Made by a program: the position numbers and the translations under genes. The notes under the pieces are model-generated. The model did no database searches. It was not told where the DNA came from and saw nothing but the letters and a program-made list of their open reading frames with translations. This document shows positions 7,426 through 18,093 of a DNA stretch of 59,909 nt, one piece after another (position 1 is the first letter of the stretch; every line of letters starts with the position of its first letter). This stretch comes from Tessaracoccus lapidicaptus (GTDB lineage: Bacteria; Actinomycetota; Actinomycetes; Propionibacteriales; Propionibacteriaceae), in assembly GCF_001693815.1 (NCBI RefSeq), contig NZ_MBQD01000006.1:1-59909 (forward strand). The letters run 5' to 3'.

Positions 7426-8433
7426 TCAGGGCCTGACGGCGACGATGAGGTCGCGCTTGATGGAGGAGTCGACGCGGTGCGCGAACCGCTCCCACGCGCC
7501 GCCCGACTGCACCGTGAGGCCCGCGTCGGTGAGGATGCCGGCCAGGTCGTCGCGGGACAGCCCGAAGGTGTTCCAGCTCAGGCCGAGCGCCCCGCCGTGC
7601 ATGAGCTGGCCGGCCCACACCGGCACCGCCTCCCGCAGGAGGCCCGCCGGGGACCGGTCCCGCTTGCCCGCCACGCCCCGGACGTCGGTCCCGGACGCGC
7701 CGTGGGCCACGCCGTAGGGGGCGTCGGTGACGATCGCGTCGAACTTCTTGCGGCCGAACAGCGAGGCGGAGTCCCGCGTGTCCCCCGTGAACGCGGTCAC
7801 GTGCAGCGTGTGGCCGTCGGGGCGGATCTCGGCGTCGAAGCGGCGGCCGATGGCCTTGCCGTCGCGGCGCACCGACGACACGTCAGCGGTGTGCTTGATC
7901 CGCTTCCGGCGCAGGTAGGTCTTGAGATACGAGACCATCTGCTCGAACGCCTTCTGGTCCGCCTCGACCCCGTACGCGTCGTGACCGAGCAGCAGCGCCG
8001 TCGACAGCGTGGTGCCGCGCCCGGCCAGCGGGTCGAGCACCTGGCGGGGACCGGTCGGTTCGCGCGTGACCGCCGACAGCGTGACGCCCAGGAGCAGGTG
8101 CGTGAATTGCTCGTTGGTCTTGCCCGGGTACTTGGGGATCGTGACGAGGTCGTCGTCGAGGATGAACGGGCGGGGGACGGCGACGGGGCGCAGGAGGTCG
8201 CCCTCAGCGGCGAACAGCGCGAAGCACGCCGACTGGGCGGCGACGGTCTCGACCTGGCCTGCCGTCAGCTCGGGCGACTCGAACGACAGGTAGCCGACGC
8301 CGGCGACGTCGACGTCGGCGATGTCCTGGGCGAAGGGGGCCGTCAGCTCCAGCTCGGCGGCGGTCAGCGGCCCGGCCTCCCCGGCGTACACGCGGTTGGC
8401 CGACGGGGTGCGCAGCATGAGGTAGCGGGGCAT
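7426..8433 (-). CDS. TRM11-like SAM-dependent RNA methyltransferase
   Basis: A 335-residue protein with a Rossmann methyltransferase domain in its second half. The SAM motif is DPLAGRGTTLSTALL (about residue 134), followed by VEAD, and the catalytic motif is TDAPYG, matching the (N/D)-x-P-(Y/F) motif of amino-methyltransferases that act on guanine or adenine in RNA. The block TNEQFTHLLLGVTL also fits the TRM11/UPF0020 tRNA guanine-N2 methylase group. The N-terminal half is less conserved and could serve RNA binding. A GACACT box lies 6 nt upstream of the ATG, hinting at a leaderless start. The RNA target is inferred, not shown. Confidence 0.8.
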   Translation of the reverse strand: MPRYLMLRTPSANRVYAGEAGPLTAAELELTAPFAQDIADVDVAGVGYLSFESPELTAGQVETVAAQSACFALFAAEGDLLRPVAVPRPFILDDDLVTIPKYPGKTNEQFTHLLLGVTLSAVTREPTGPRQVLDPLAGRGTTLSTALLLGHDAYGVEADQKAFEQMVSYLKTYLRRKRIKHTADVSSVRRDGKAIGRRFDAEIRPDGHTLHVTAFTGDTRDSASLFGRKKFDAIVTDAPYGVAHGASGTDVRGVAGKRDRSPAGLLREAVPVWAGQLMHGGALGLSWNTFGLSRDDLAGILTDAGLTVQSGGAWERFAHRVDSSIKRDLIVAVRP

Positions 8434-8473
8434 TGCCCCAGTGTCCCACGAGCCGTGAGGGCGTCGTAACGCG

Positions 8474-8503
8474 ACGGAGCCCCGCCGGGTGGCGGGGCTC
8501 CGT
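8474..8503. terminator. 13-bp terminator hairpin downstream of ppa
   Basis: A perfect 13-bp inverted repeat (8474-8486 with 8491-8503; arm ACGGAGCCCCGCC) has the loop GGGT. It lies just after the ppa stop codon on the minus strand and before the TRM11-like gene, which has its own start. Confidence 0.75.
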
Positions 8504-8518
8504 GCTCGGGTCTGCTGC

Positions 8519-9082
8519 TCAGGCCAGGTTCACGTGGTGATGCTCGTAGGGCGTGCCCTTGGCGCGCTCGAACGAGGCCTGCACCTCGGCCTCGGCCTCC
8601 TCGCGCCCGGTCCACGTGGCGCCCTCGACGGACTTGCCGGGCTCCAGGTCCTTGTAGACGGAGAAGAAGTGCTCGATCTCGAGGAGCATGTGCTCCGGCA
8701 CCGACGACAGGTCGGTGATGTGCTTGCGGCGGGTGTCGGCGGTGGCGACGCAGAGCACCTTGTCGTCGCCGCCCATCTCGTCGGTCATCCGGAACATCGC
8801 GACGGCGTAGCACTCGATGAGGCAGCCCGGGAACGTCGGGTCCGCGCCGATGACCATCGCGTCGAGCGGGTCACCGTCCTGGCCGAGCGTGCCCTCGACG
8901 AACCCGTAGTCGTAGGGGTACTGCGTGGAGGTGAACAGGGTGCGGTCCAGCCGGATCCGCCCCGTGTTGTGGTCCATTTCGTACTTGTTCTTCGTGCCCT
9001 TGGGGATCTCCACGGTGACGTCGAACAGGATCCGGCGGCCGGGGTCCACGGGGGTGACGCCGACGGGTGCGTCTTCGCTCAC
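8519..9082 (-). CDS. ppa: Inorganic pyrophosphatase
   Basis: A family I soluble inorganic pyrophosphatase, 187 residues from this start. It hydrolyses PPi to two phosphates and pulls biosynthetic reactions forward. The signature DGDPLDAMV carries the metal-binding aspartates, and [11 protein letters not shown] and [20 protein letters not shown] are the usual active-site blocks. The GTG at 9082 is chosen because AGGAG (9090-9094) sits 7 nt upstream. The longer reading to 9118 would add 12 residues beyond that ribosome binding site. It is transcribed away from dacB and ends at a strong hairpin. Confidence 0.95.
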   Translation of the reverse strand: MSEDAPVGVTPVDPGRRILFDVTVEIPKGTKNKYEMDHNTGRIRLDRTLFTSTQYPYDYGFVEGTLGQDGDPLDAMVIGADPTFPGCLIECYAVAMFRMTDEMGGDDKVLCVATADTRRKHITDLSSVPEHMLLEIEHFFSVYKDLEPGKSVEGATWTGREEAEAEVQASFERAKGTPYEHHHVNLA

Positions 9083-9164
9083 TGAGGCACTCCTATGATT
9101 GAGATCGGTGCCCGCCATCGCTGCGGGTCAGCTACCCCTGCAGGATACAGGCTCGGAGGAACCC

Positions 9165-10586
9165 TTGACACGCACGAGCGTCGCGCGGCCGGTGCTCGCG
9201 TGGCTGCTCGTGGGCGCGATCCTCGCGGCCGCGTTCGTGGTCGCGCTGTACCGCGAGCCGCTGGCCGCCTCGGCCGGCCTGGCGCGCGACGGTGCCCCCT
9301 CCACGGCCCCGCCGTCGCTGTTCGCGCCGCCGCCGTCGCCTGAGCCGCAGCTCGGCGACGCGGGTCTGGCCGGGGCCGCGACGCCCGCCGTTCCCGGCGT
9401 CGTGCCTGGTCGGCCGGCCCTGGACGCGCGCATCGCCGCCCTGGGACGCGCCGAGCTCGTCGGTGTCGACGGCGCCGCGGCGCAGGTGGCCTGGCACGCC
9501 GTCGACGTGGCGACGGGAGACGTCGTCGCCTCCAGCGGCGCGGACGCCCTGCTCATCCCGGCGTCCAACACCAAGACGCTCACCACCGTGGCCGTCATGA
9601 ACGTCTTTTCAGGCGAGGAGCGTTTCGCCACCACGGTCGTGCAGCCGGAGCCCGGCCGCATCGTGCTGGTCGGGGGCGGAGACCCCTTGCTCGCCGCCGA
9701 GCCGGCGGCCCCCGACGCCTACCCGCGACCCGCCTCGCTGCGGGAGCTGGCCGCCGTGACGGCCGCCACCCTCCTCGCGGGAGGCCAGACGAGCGTCACG
9801 CTCGGTGTCGACGCGGGGCTGTTCCCCGGGCCTGGCTGGAACGACGTCTGGCCGGCGAACTACCGCGACCAGGTCACCGAGCTGTCGGCGCTGTGGGCCG
9901 ACGAGAGGCGCACGGGCGGTGGGCGCAGCCGCACGGCCGCGCTCGACGCCGCCGCCCTATTCGCCGCGCAGCTCGCGGAGGCCGGCGTCGCCGTCGTGGG
10001 GCCGCCCGTGGCCGCCGCCCGGTCCGGCGCGGAGATCGCCCGCGTGGAGTCGCTGCCCGTGCACGTCCTCGTCGAGACCGCCATGCAGCGGTCCAACAAC
10101 TCATTCACCGAGGTCCTGGGGCTGCAGCTGGCGCTGGCCACCGGGCGCCCCGCGACGTTCGCCGGCGCCGTGGCCGCGATCGAGGAGCAACTCACGGCGC
10201 TCGGCCTGTGGGATGCGGGGGCGGTCCTGACCGACGCGTCCGGCCTCAGCCGCAGCAACCGGGTCACGGCCCGGATGCTGGCCGACGCCGTCCGCCGGAT
10301 GCAGACCGATCCGCGGCTGTCGGTGATCCTCGACGGGCTGCCGACGGCGGGCGTCACCGGGACGCTGGCCGACCGGTTCACCGACGCGGTCGCCGAGCCC
10401 GCCCGCGGCGTCGTCAGGGCCAAGACGGGCACGCTGTCACTCGTGGCGAGCCTCGCCGGGACCACGCAGACGGCCGACGACCGCGAGCTCGCGTTCGCTG
10501 TTGTCGTCAACGGAGCCCCGAACGGGTGGGCGGCCAAGGTCTGGACGGACCAGGTGGCCGGCGTCATCGCGTCGTGTGGATGCTGA
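9165..10586 (+). CDS. dacB: D-alanyl-D-alanine carboxypeptidase/endopeptidase (PBP4, peptidase S13)
   Basis: A 473-residue peptidase of family S13, a class C penicillin-binding protein that trims D-Ala from peptidoglycan stems or cuts crosslinks. It has one N-terminal membrane segment or uncleaved signal (about residues 8-26) and an Ala/Pro-rich linker, so the catalytic domain is outside. The three penicillin-binding motifs are S-N-T-K (Ser134), S-N-N (about 310) and K-T-G (about 420). TTG 9165 is chosen because GGAGGA ends 4 nt upstream; a longer reading to 9099 has no such support. The next gene overlaps its end. Confidence 0.93.
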   Translation: MTRTSVARPVLAWLLVGAILAAAFVVALYREPLAASAGLARDGAPSTAPPSLFAPPPSPEPQLGDAGLAGAATPAVPGVVPGRPALDARIAALGRAELVGVDGAAAQVAWHAVDVATGDVVASSGADALLIPASNTKTLTTVAVMNVFSGEERFATTVVQPEPGRIVLVGGGDPLLAAEPAAPDAYPRPASLRELAAVTAATLLAGGQTSVTLGVDAGLFPGPGWNDVWPANYRDQVTELSALWADERRTGGGRSRTAALDAAALFAAQLAEAGVAVVGPPVAAARSGAEIARVESLPVHVLVETAMQRSNNSFTEVLGLQLALATGRPATFAGAVAAIEEQLTALGLWDAGAVLTDASGLSRSNRVTARMLADAVRRMQTDPRLSVILDGLPTAGVTGTLADRFTDAVAEPARGVVRAKTGTLSLVASLAGTTQTADDRELAFAVVVNGAPNGWAAKVWTDQVAGVIASCGC

Positions 10587-11554
10587 TGGAGCATCGCCCC
10601 GCGCTCGACTGGTCGGTGGCGCGCCGTGTCGCGGCCGTCACCGACGGTCAGCCCCCCGCGGTCGCACGGCCGGAGGTGGTGCGGCTGGTCGCCGACCTGC
10701 GGGTCACGGCACGGCGCGCCGGGGAGCTGGCCGCCCGGCACCTCCGCCTCGACGGCGGTGGCGCCGCCGAGATCCGGGTCGTCGACCGCCCGGGCTGGGC
10801 GCGGGCCGCCCGCCGGATGGCCGAGTCGGCGCTCGACGACCTGGGGCTTCCCGAGCGTCCCGGAGGGGCGATGACGCGCCTGCGCGCCGTCGGCAACGGG
10901 CTGGCGGCCGGCGCGGCCCTCGGCCTGGTGAGCCGCCGCATGCTCGGCCAGTACGACGCCCTGACCGGCGATGACGCGCTCTACCTGGTGGCCCCCACCA
11001 TCGTCGAGCACGAGCGCAGCCACGGCTTCGTCCCCGCGGACTTCCGCCTGTGGATCGCGCTGCACGAGCAGACCCACGCGCTGCAGTTCCGCCTCGCCCC
11101 GTGGCTGCGGGGACACCTGAGCGACCTCATGCTCCGTCTGGCGGGCGACGACGCGGGACTCCTGGAGGGGCTGGCCGGCTGGCGCGCGACCCGGGACGCC
11201 GCAGCGCTGCTCGCCTCGCGACCCGGGCGGGAGGACCTGACCCGGCTGACGGCCGCCATGACCTTCCTCGAGGGACACGCCGATCACGTCGCGGACACCG
11301 TCGGGCGCCGGCACGTCCGGACCGTGGCGACCCTCCGCCGCGCCTTCCGCCGCCCCGAGGGAACCCTCATCAGCCGCGTGTCGCGCACGCTGGACAAGGG
11401 CGCGCAGTACCGCGACGGGCTCGCATTCTGTCGCGCGGTCCGGGCCGCGCGGGGGGCAGGCGCGCTGGGCGCCGCCTTCCACGACCCTGCCGCGCTGCCG
11501 ACGGCCGCCGAGATCGCCGACCCCCGCTCGTGGCTGAACCGCGTCCATGGCTAG
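10580..11554 (+). CDS. Zinc-dependent metalloprotease-like protein (DUF2342 / F420-biosynthesis-associated family)
   Basis: About 324 residues, with a single HEQTH motif (His162 and His166) that fits an HExxH zinc site. The surrounding block IALHEQTHALQFRLAPWLRGHL and the later EGHADH block match the actinobacterial zinc-dependent metalloprotease family (DUF2342), sometimes labelled coenzyme F420 biosynthesis-associated. Its true function is not established. The start is uncertain: ATG 10580 overlaps dacB by 7 nt, and ATG 10586 overlaps by one. It also overlaps tilS by 8 nt, giving a tight dacB-protease-tilS-hpt order that is common in actinobacteria. Confidence 0.8.
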   Translation: MLMEHRPALDWSVARRVAAVTDGQPPAVARPEVVRLVADLRVTARRAGELAARHLRLDGGGAAEIRVVDRPGWARAARRMAESALDDLGLPERPGGAMTRLRAVGNGLAAGAALGLVSRRMLGQYDALTGDDALYLVAPTIVEHERSHGFVPADFRLWIALHEQTHALQFRLAPWLRGHLSDLMLRLAGDDAGLLEGLAGWRATRDAAALLASRPGREDLTRLTAAMTFLEGHADHVADTVGRRHVRTVATLRRAFRRPEGTLISRVSRTLDKGAQYRDGLAFCRAVRAARGAGALGAAFHDPAALPTAAEIADPRSWLNRVHG

Positions 11555-12494
11555 GCGCGAACTGGGCCCGGCCGCGCTGCGGGTGGCGCAGGCGGTCGCC
11601 GCGGTGCTGCCCGCGGGCGAGGTCGTGGTGGGCTGCTCCGGCGGCGCCGACTCGCTCGCGCTGGCGCTCGGGGCGAGTTGGGCCGGCCGCCGGTCGGGCA
11701 CGGCGGTGCGGGCGATCGTCGTCGATCATCGGCTCCAGCCGGCCTCCGGTGAGGTCGCCGAGGCGGTGCGGGAACTGCTGAGCGGCAGGGGGATCCCCAC
11801 GACCGTCGCCCCGGTGACCGTCGACACCGCGCATCCCGGCGGGCTGGAGGCCGCCGCCCGCGACGCTCGCCTCGCCGCACTGGCCGCGCCCGGGCTGCCG
11901 GTCCTGCTCGGCCACACGCTGGACGACCAGGCCGAGACGGTACTGCTGGGCCTGTTGCGGGGATCCGGGACCAGGGCCCTGGCGGGCATGGCCCCGCACC
12001 GGCCCCCCTTCCTGCGGCCCCTGCTGGGCCTGCGCCGAACGGACACGATCAACGCCTGCGCCGAGTGGGGGGTGCGGCCGTGGGACGACCCGATGAACGT
12101 CGACCCGCGGTTCGCGCGCGTCGCGGTGCGCGGCCACCTCCGGGACCTGGCGGACGCGGTCGGCCGCGACGTCGCCCCCGCACTAGCCCGTACCGCCGAG
12201 CTGGCCAGGGCGGACGCGGACCTCCTCGACGACCTCGCCGCCGCCGTGGACGTCGGCGACGACCTGCCCGTCGCCGACGTGGCGCCGCTGCCGACGGCGT
12301 TGCGCCGGCGGGTCATCCACCGCTGGCTGACGCGGCACACCGAGCCGACGATGGCGCACGTGCTCGCCGTCGCGGCGCTGTGCGAGCGGTGGCACGGCCA
12401 GGGCCCCGTCGCGGTCCCGGGTGGCCAGGTGGCCCGGCGGGAGGGGACGCTCCGGTTCGATAGGGCGGGTGCGTCCGGGATTCGGGCGCGATAG
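11547..12494 (+). CDS. tilS: tRNA(Ile)-lysidine synthetase
   Basis: A 315-residue N-type ATP pyrophosphatase. It attaches lysine to C34 of tRNA-Ile(CAU), changing its specificity from Met to Ile. The PP-loop motif GCSGGADSLALAL is at residues 30-42, and GHTLDDQAETVLLGLLRGSGTRALAGM is the usual second block. The C-terminal part is shorter than in E. coli TilS, typical of actinobacteria. It starts inside the preceding gene (8-nt overlap). Its TAG stop at 12492-12494 is also the first half of the TAGGCT box that serves hpt. Confidence 0.94.
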   Translation: MARRELGPAALRVAQAVAAVLPAGEVVVGCSGGADSLALALGASWAGRRSGTAVRAIVVDHRLQPASGEVAEAVRELLSGRGIPTTVAPVTVDTAHPGGLEAAARDARLAALAAPGLPVLLGHTLDDQAETVLLGLLRGSGTRALAGMAPHRPPFLRPLLGLRRTDTINACAEWGVRPWDDPMNVDPRFARVAVRGHLRDLADAVGRDVAPALARTAELARADADLLDDLAAAVDVGDDLPVADVAPLPTALRRRVIHRWLTRHTEPTMAHVLAVAALCERWHGQGPVAVPGGQVARREGTLRFDRAGASGIRAR

Positions 12495-12497
12495 GCT
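12492..12497 (+). promoter_or_regulatory. -10 element (TAGGCT) of hpt, overlapping the tilS stop
   Basis: TAGGCT contains the tilS stop codon and lies 7 nt before the GTG start of hpt, as expected for a leaderless hpt transcript inside the operon. Confidence 0.55.
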
Positions 12498-12504
12498 GCG
12501 CTGC

Positions 12505-13056
12505 GTGGATGCCGCTGACGTTGCTGATGACCTCGAGAAGGTGCTCTTCTCCTCGGACCAGATCCAGGCCCGCGTGGCCGAGATCGCCGCGCTGATCGAC
12601 GCCGACTACCAGGGCCGCGACGTCCTGCTCGTCGGGGTGCTCAACGGCGCCGTTATGGTGATGAGCGATCTGCAGCGCGCGATGCACAGCCACGTCGAGA
12701 TGGACTGGATGGCGGTGAGTTCCTACGGCTCCGGCATGCAGTCAAGCGGCGTCGTGCGGATCCTCAAGGACCTCAGCGTCGACATCGAGGGCCGCGACGT
12801 CATCGTCGTGGAGGACATCATCGACACCGGCCTCACACTGTCCTACCTGATGAGCAACCTGGCCTCCCGCGGTCCGGCGTCACTGGAGATCATGACGATG
12901 TTCCGCAAGCCGGACGCTGCGCAGATCGACGTTCCGGTGAAGTACGTCGGCTTCGAGATTCCCAACGAGTTCGTCGTGGGCTACGGGCTGGACTACGCCG
13001 GCCGGTACCGCAACCTGCGCGACGTCGGGACGCTCGCACCGCACGTCTACAGCTGA
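12505..13056 (+). CDS. hpt: Hypoxanthine phosphoribosyltransferase
   Basis: A 183-residue type I phosphoribosyltransferase that salvages hypoxanthine (and usually guanine) to IMP/GMP with PRPP. The PRPP-binding motif VIVVEDIIDTGLTL is complete, and the C-terminal YVGFEIPNEFVVGYGLDYAGRYRNL is the purine-binding end of Hpt. GTG 12505 is chosen as it gives the usual N-terminal length and lies 7 nt behind a TAGGCT box; no Shine-Dalgarno is seen. tilS-hpt-ftsH is a conserved bacterial gene order, and hpt precedes ftsH here by 80 nt. Confidence 0.95.
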   Translation: MDAADVADDLEKVLFSSDQIQARVAEIAALIDADYQGRDVLLVGVLNGAVMVMSDLQRAMHSHVEMDWMAVSSYGSGMQSSGVVRILKDLSVDIEGRDVIVVEDIIDTGLTLSYLMSNLASRGPASLEIMTMFRKPDAAQIDVPVKYVGFEIPNEFVVGYGLDYAGRYRNLRDVGTLAPHVYS

Positions 13057-13089
13057 TCGGCCGCGCCCGGGGCCGGTTGTGGGCGCTGG

Positions 13090-13095
13090 TAGTGT
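13090..13095 (+). promoter_or_regulatory. -10 element (TAGTGT) upstream of ftsH
   Basis: TAGTGT fits TANNNT and would start an mRNA about 35 nt before the TTG start of ftsH. Confidence 0.45.
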
Positions 13096-13136
13096 GACGG
13101 TGCGCTCGCTGTCGCCTCACTAGATCGGTCCCGACG

Positions 13137-15185
<2,049 letters not shown>

Positions 15186-15186
15186 C

Positions 15187-15753
15187 ATGGCGATCGACGA
15201 GGCGCGCGCGGCCGCGGCCGTCCGCGAGCTGCTGCTCGCCATCGGCGAGGACCCGGAGCGCGACGGGCTGCAGGAGACGCCGGAGCGCGTCGCCCGCGCC
15301 TGGGGCGAGCTGCTCGCCGGCCACGGCGCCGACGCGTCGGGCGTGCTGGGCAAGACCTTCGACATCGCGCACGACGAGATGGTGCTGGTCAAGGACATCG
15401 AGCTGGTCAGCACCTGTGAGCACCACATGCTGCCCTTCACCGGGGTGGCGCACGTGGGCTACATCCCGTCCGAGAGCGGTCGGGTCACCGGCCTGTCGAA
15501 GCTGGCGCGGCTCGTCGACATCTTCGCCCGCCGGCTCCAGGTGCAGGAACGGCTCACCACCCAGATCGCCGACGCGCTCGTCGAGCACCTCGACGCGCGC
15601 GGCGTGATCGTCGTCGTCGAGGCCGAGCACACGTGCATGACCATGCGCGGCGTCCGCAAGCCCGGCAGCCGCACCGTGACGTCGGCGGTCCGCGGCATCC
15701 TGCGTCACCCCGCCACCCGGGCCGAGGCGATGAGCCTGATCATCGGGCGGTGA
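15187..15753 (+). CDS. folE: GTP cyclohydrolase I
   Basis: A 188-residue enzyme that converts GTP to 7,8-dihydroneopterin triphosphate, the first step of folate synthesis. The zinc ligands are visible in [10 protein letters not shown] (Cys and His) and in HTCMTMRGV (second Cys). The block [27 protein letters not shown] is diagnostic. ATG 15187 starts one base after the ftsH stop, so the two are probably co-transcribed. folP, folB and folK follow in pathway-related order. Confidence 0.97.
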   Translation: MAIDEARAAAAVRELLLAIGEDPERDGLQETPERVARAWGELLAGHGADASGVLGKTFDIAHDEMVLVKDIELVSTCEHHMLPFTGVAHVGYIPSESGRVTGLSKLARLVDIFARRLQVQERLTTQIADALVEHLDARGVIVVVEAEHTCMTMRGVRKPGSRTVTSAVRGILRHPATRAEAMSLIIGR

Positions 15754-15757
15754 CCGC

Positions 15758-16567
15758 GTGACCCTCGTCATGGGCATCGTCAATGTGACGCCCGATTCAT
15801 TCTCCGACGGCGGGCGCTTCCTCGACCCGCAGCTCGCGGTCGACCACGCCCGCCGGCTGCTCGCCGACGGCGCGTCGATCATCGATGTCGGTGGCGAATC
15901 GACCCGCCCCGGCGCCGCCCGGGTCACCGAGGCCGACGAGCTGGAGCGCGTCATCCCCGTCGTCCGGGCGCTGGCCGCCGACGGTGTCGCGGTGTCGGTC
16001 GACACCATGCGGGCCGGGGTCGCGCAGGCGGCCATCGACGTCGGGGCCGCGCTCATCAACGACGTGTCGGGCGGCAGGGCGGATTCGGATCTGCTCGGGG
16101 TCGTCGCGCGATCCCGGGCGGAGCTCGTCGTCATGCATTGGCGGGCCCACTCCAGCGAGATGCAGGGCCGCGCCCAGTACGGCGACGTCGTCACCGAGGT
16201 GCTCGCCGAGCTGCTCGAGCAACGCGACGCCGCACTGGAGGCCGGGATCCCGGCCGAGCGCATCATCCTCGACCCGGGGCTCGGGTTCGCCAAGGCCTGG
16301 GACCACAACTGGACCCTGCTCCGGCACCTCGACCGCTTCGCGGCCGACGGACACCGGGTGCTCGTGGGCGCGTCGCGCAAGGCCTTCCTCGGGGAACTCC
16401 TGGGCGGGCGCGAGCCACGGGGCCGCGACGCCGCCACCGCCGCGGTGTCGTTCTGGTGCGCCTTGCACCGGGTGTGGGCCGTGCGCACCCACGACGTCGC
16501 CGCCCAGGCCGACGCCGTCGCCGTCGCCCGCCGCCTCCTGGCCGAGGCCCCCCTCACGCTCACATGA
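15758..16567 (+). CDS. folP: Dihydropteroate synthase
   Basis: A 269-residue TIM-barrel enzyme that joins 6-hydroxymethyl-dihydropterin pyrophosphate to p-aminobenzoate; it is the sulfonamide target. Signatures are MGIVNVTPDSFSDGG at the N terminus, DVGGESTRPGA, INDVSGG, DPGLGFAK and VGASRKAFLG. GTG 15758 follows the folE stop by 4 nt. The stop overlaps the folB start as ATGA, indicating translational coupling. Confidence 0.96.
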   Translation: MTLVMGIVNVTPDSFSDGGRFLDPQLAVDHARRLLADGASIIDVGGESTRPGAARVTEADELERVIPVVRALAADGVAVSVDTMRAGVAQAAIDVGAALINDVSGGRADSDLLGVVARSRAELVVMHWRAHSSEMQGRAQYGDVVTEVLAELLEQRDAALEAGIPAERIILDPGLGFAKAWDHNWTLLRHLDRFAADGHRVLVGASRKAFLGELLGGREPRGRDAATAAVSFWCALHRVWAVRTHDVAAQADAVAVARRLLAEAPLTLT

Positions 16568-16989
16568 GCCTCCCGGCGCCCTCACCCGACGAGCCGTGCG
16601 CTAGGGTCGAGTCGACCGAAGGGAGCGAAGAGATCGACCGCATCACGCTGACGGGACTGACCGCGACCGGGTACCACGGGGTCTTCGACCATGAGCGTCG
16701 GGACGGCCAGCCGTTCGTCGTCGACGTCGTTCTCGAACTCCCCGTCGACACCCGCAGTGACGACCTGGCGACCACGGTGGACTACGGCGCGGTGGCCCGG
16801 GACGTCGAGGACGTCGTCACGGGAGAGCCGCGCAACCTCATTGAGACGGTGGCAGGCGAGATTGCGGAGCGGTGCCTCGCTCATGGCAGAGTGGAGCGTG
16901 TCACCGTCACGGTGCACAAGCCGAGTGCACCGCTCAGCCAGACCTTCACGGATGTTGCCGTCACGATCAGCAGGAGTAGACATGTCTAA
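16564..16989 (+). CDS. folB: Dihydroneopterin aldolase
   Basis: Makes 6-hydroxymethyl-dihydropterin from dihydroneopterin. Family blocks are DRITLTGLTATGYHGVFDHER, LIETVAGEIAERCL and VTVHKPSAPL. From the coupled ATG at 16564 (ATGA overlap with folP) the protein has 141 residues, about 20 more than usual, because homology begins only near residue 25. Within that extension there is a TAGGGT box (16602-16607) and an AAGGGAGC sequence just before an ATC codon at 16633, so an internal non-standard start is possible, but the ATG is the conservative choice. Its end overlaps folK by 8 nt. Confidence 0.92.
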   Translation: MSLPAPSPDEPCARVESTEGSEEIDRITLTGLTATGYHGVFDHERRDGQPFVVDVVLELPVDTRSDDLATTVDYGAVARDVEDVVTGEPRNLIETVAGEIAERCLAHGRVERVTVTVHKPSAPLSQTFTDVAVTISRSRHV

Positions 16990-17545
16990 CGGTCCCTTCG
17001 ATATCGATGTCGACACGCTGGGCAATCTGCGCCCCATCTCGAAGGTGGTGTTCAGCCTCGGCTCCAACATGGGGGACTCTGCCAGCATCCTGCAGGAGGC
17101 GGTCGACTACCTGGCCGAGACGCCGGACCTCATCGTCGTCGACGTGTCGCCGGTCTACGAGACCAAGCCGGTCGGCGACATCCAGGACCAACCGGACTTC
17201 CTCAACCTCGTCGTCGTGGCGGAGTCGACCCTGGAGCCGCTGACGCTGCTCGACCGCGCCCAGGCCATCGAGGAGAACTTCGGCCGCACCCGCGACCTGC
17301 GCCACGGTCCGCGCACCCTCGACATCGACATCATCATGGTCGGCAAGCGCATCTCGGAGGACAGCATCGAGCTGCCGCACCCGCGCGCACACGAGCGCGC
17401 CTTCGTCCTGGTGCCGTGGTCCGACATCGATCCCGCCGCCGAGATCGCCGGCCACGGCCGGGTCGTGGACCTGCTCGACGAGGTGGACACCTCGACGGTC
17501 ACCCGCCGCGACGACGTCGTCGTCACCGCCGCCACGGGATTTTGA
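16982..17545 (+). CDS. folK: 2-amino-4-hydroxy-6-hydroxymethyldihydropteridine pyrophosphokinase
   Basis: A 187-residue HPPK that pyrophosphorylates the pterin substrate used by FolP. Diagnostic blocks are FSLGSNMGDS near residue 22, VYETKPVGDIQDQPDFLN, and the ATP/Mg site RHGPRTLDIDIIM followed by LPHPRAHERAFVLVP. ATG 16982 has AGGAGTA just upstream and lies inside the end of folB. An N-terminal stretch of about 20 acidic/polar residues precedes the fold. The stop overlaps the next start as TTGA. Confidence 0.96.
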   Translation: MSNGPFDIDVDTLGNLRPISKVVFSLGSNMGDSASILQEAVDYLAETPDLIVVDVSPVYETKPVGDIQDQPDFLNLVVVAESTLEPLTLLDRAQAIEENFGRTRDLRHGPRTLDIDIIMVGKRISEDSIELPHPRAHERAFVLVPWSDIDPAAEIAGHGRVVDLLDEVDTSTVTRRDDVVVTAATGF

Positions 17546-18036
17546 GCGGAGACGGCCGGCTCGGTCTGACCACCGCCCGTCAGGCCGTCATCTCGGTTCT
17601 CGCGGGCGCCGTCGTCTGCGGCCTCATCCTGCTCGGGTTCGAGGCGGCGGGCTCGTTCCCGCCGGTGGTGCCGTGGTCGGTGCCCGCTCTGATGCTCCTG
17701 CTGGCCGTGGGCGTCGCGGTGTACGCCCGACTGCTGCCCCGGCGGATCGAGGAGCGCCGCGTGGAGCCGCAGGAGTCCGTGGCCGCCCTGGCGGTCGGCA
17801 AGTCGATGATCATGACCGGCGCCGTGCTGGCCGGCGCGCACGTCGTGTACGTGGCGCGGTTCCTGCAGCTGTTCGAGGCGCCGTTGCCGTCGGCACGCGT
17901 CGTACAGGGGATCGCCACGATCATCGCGGCGCTGCTCCTGGCCGTGGCCGGTGCGATGCTGGAGCGGGCCTGCGTGGTGCACGACGATGACGACGACGAC
18001 AAGCCCGGCGGCACCGGGGCGGCCTCGCCGGCCTGA
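17542..18036 (+). CDS. DUF3180 membrane protein
   Basis: A 164-residue protein with four predicted membrane segments in two pairs (about 11-30, 35-55, 85-108 and 118-140) and an acidic C-terminal tail with six consecutive Asp residues (about 145-155). This is the DUF3180 family, which sits directly after folK in many actinobacteria; no function is known. TTG 17542 overlaps the folK stop as TTGA, so it is translated as part of the fol operon. The location suggests either a folate/pterin-linked role or merely operon hitch-hiking. Confidence 0.8.
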   Translation: MSGDGRLGLTTARQAVISVLAGAVVCGLILLGFEAAGSFPPVVPWSVPALMLLLAVGVAVYARLLPRRIEERRVEPQESVAALAVGKSMIMTGAVLAGAHVVYVARFLQLFEAPLPSARVVQGIATIIAALLLAVAGAMLERACVVHDDDDDDKPGGTGAASPA

Positions 18037-18081
18037 GCCGACACGCCCACCGGCCTCCGCGGCTGGCCGCGGCACCACACC

Positions 18082-18087
18082 TACACT
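18082..18087 (+). promoter_or_regulatory. -10 element (TACACT) of a leaderless gene
   Basis: TACACT is followed by 6 nt and then ATG 18094. No Shine-Dalgarno is seen, so a leaderless mRNA is likely. Confidence 0.55.
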
Positions 18088-18093
18088 GGCCGC

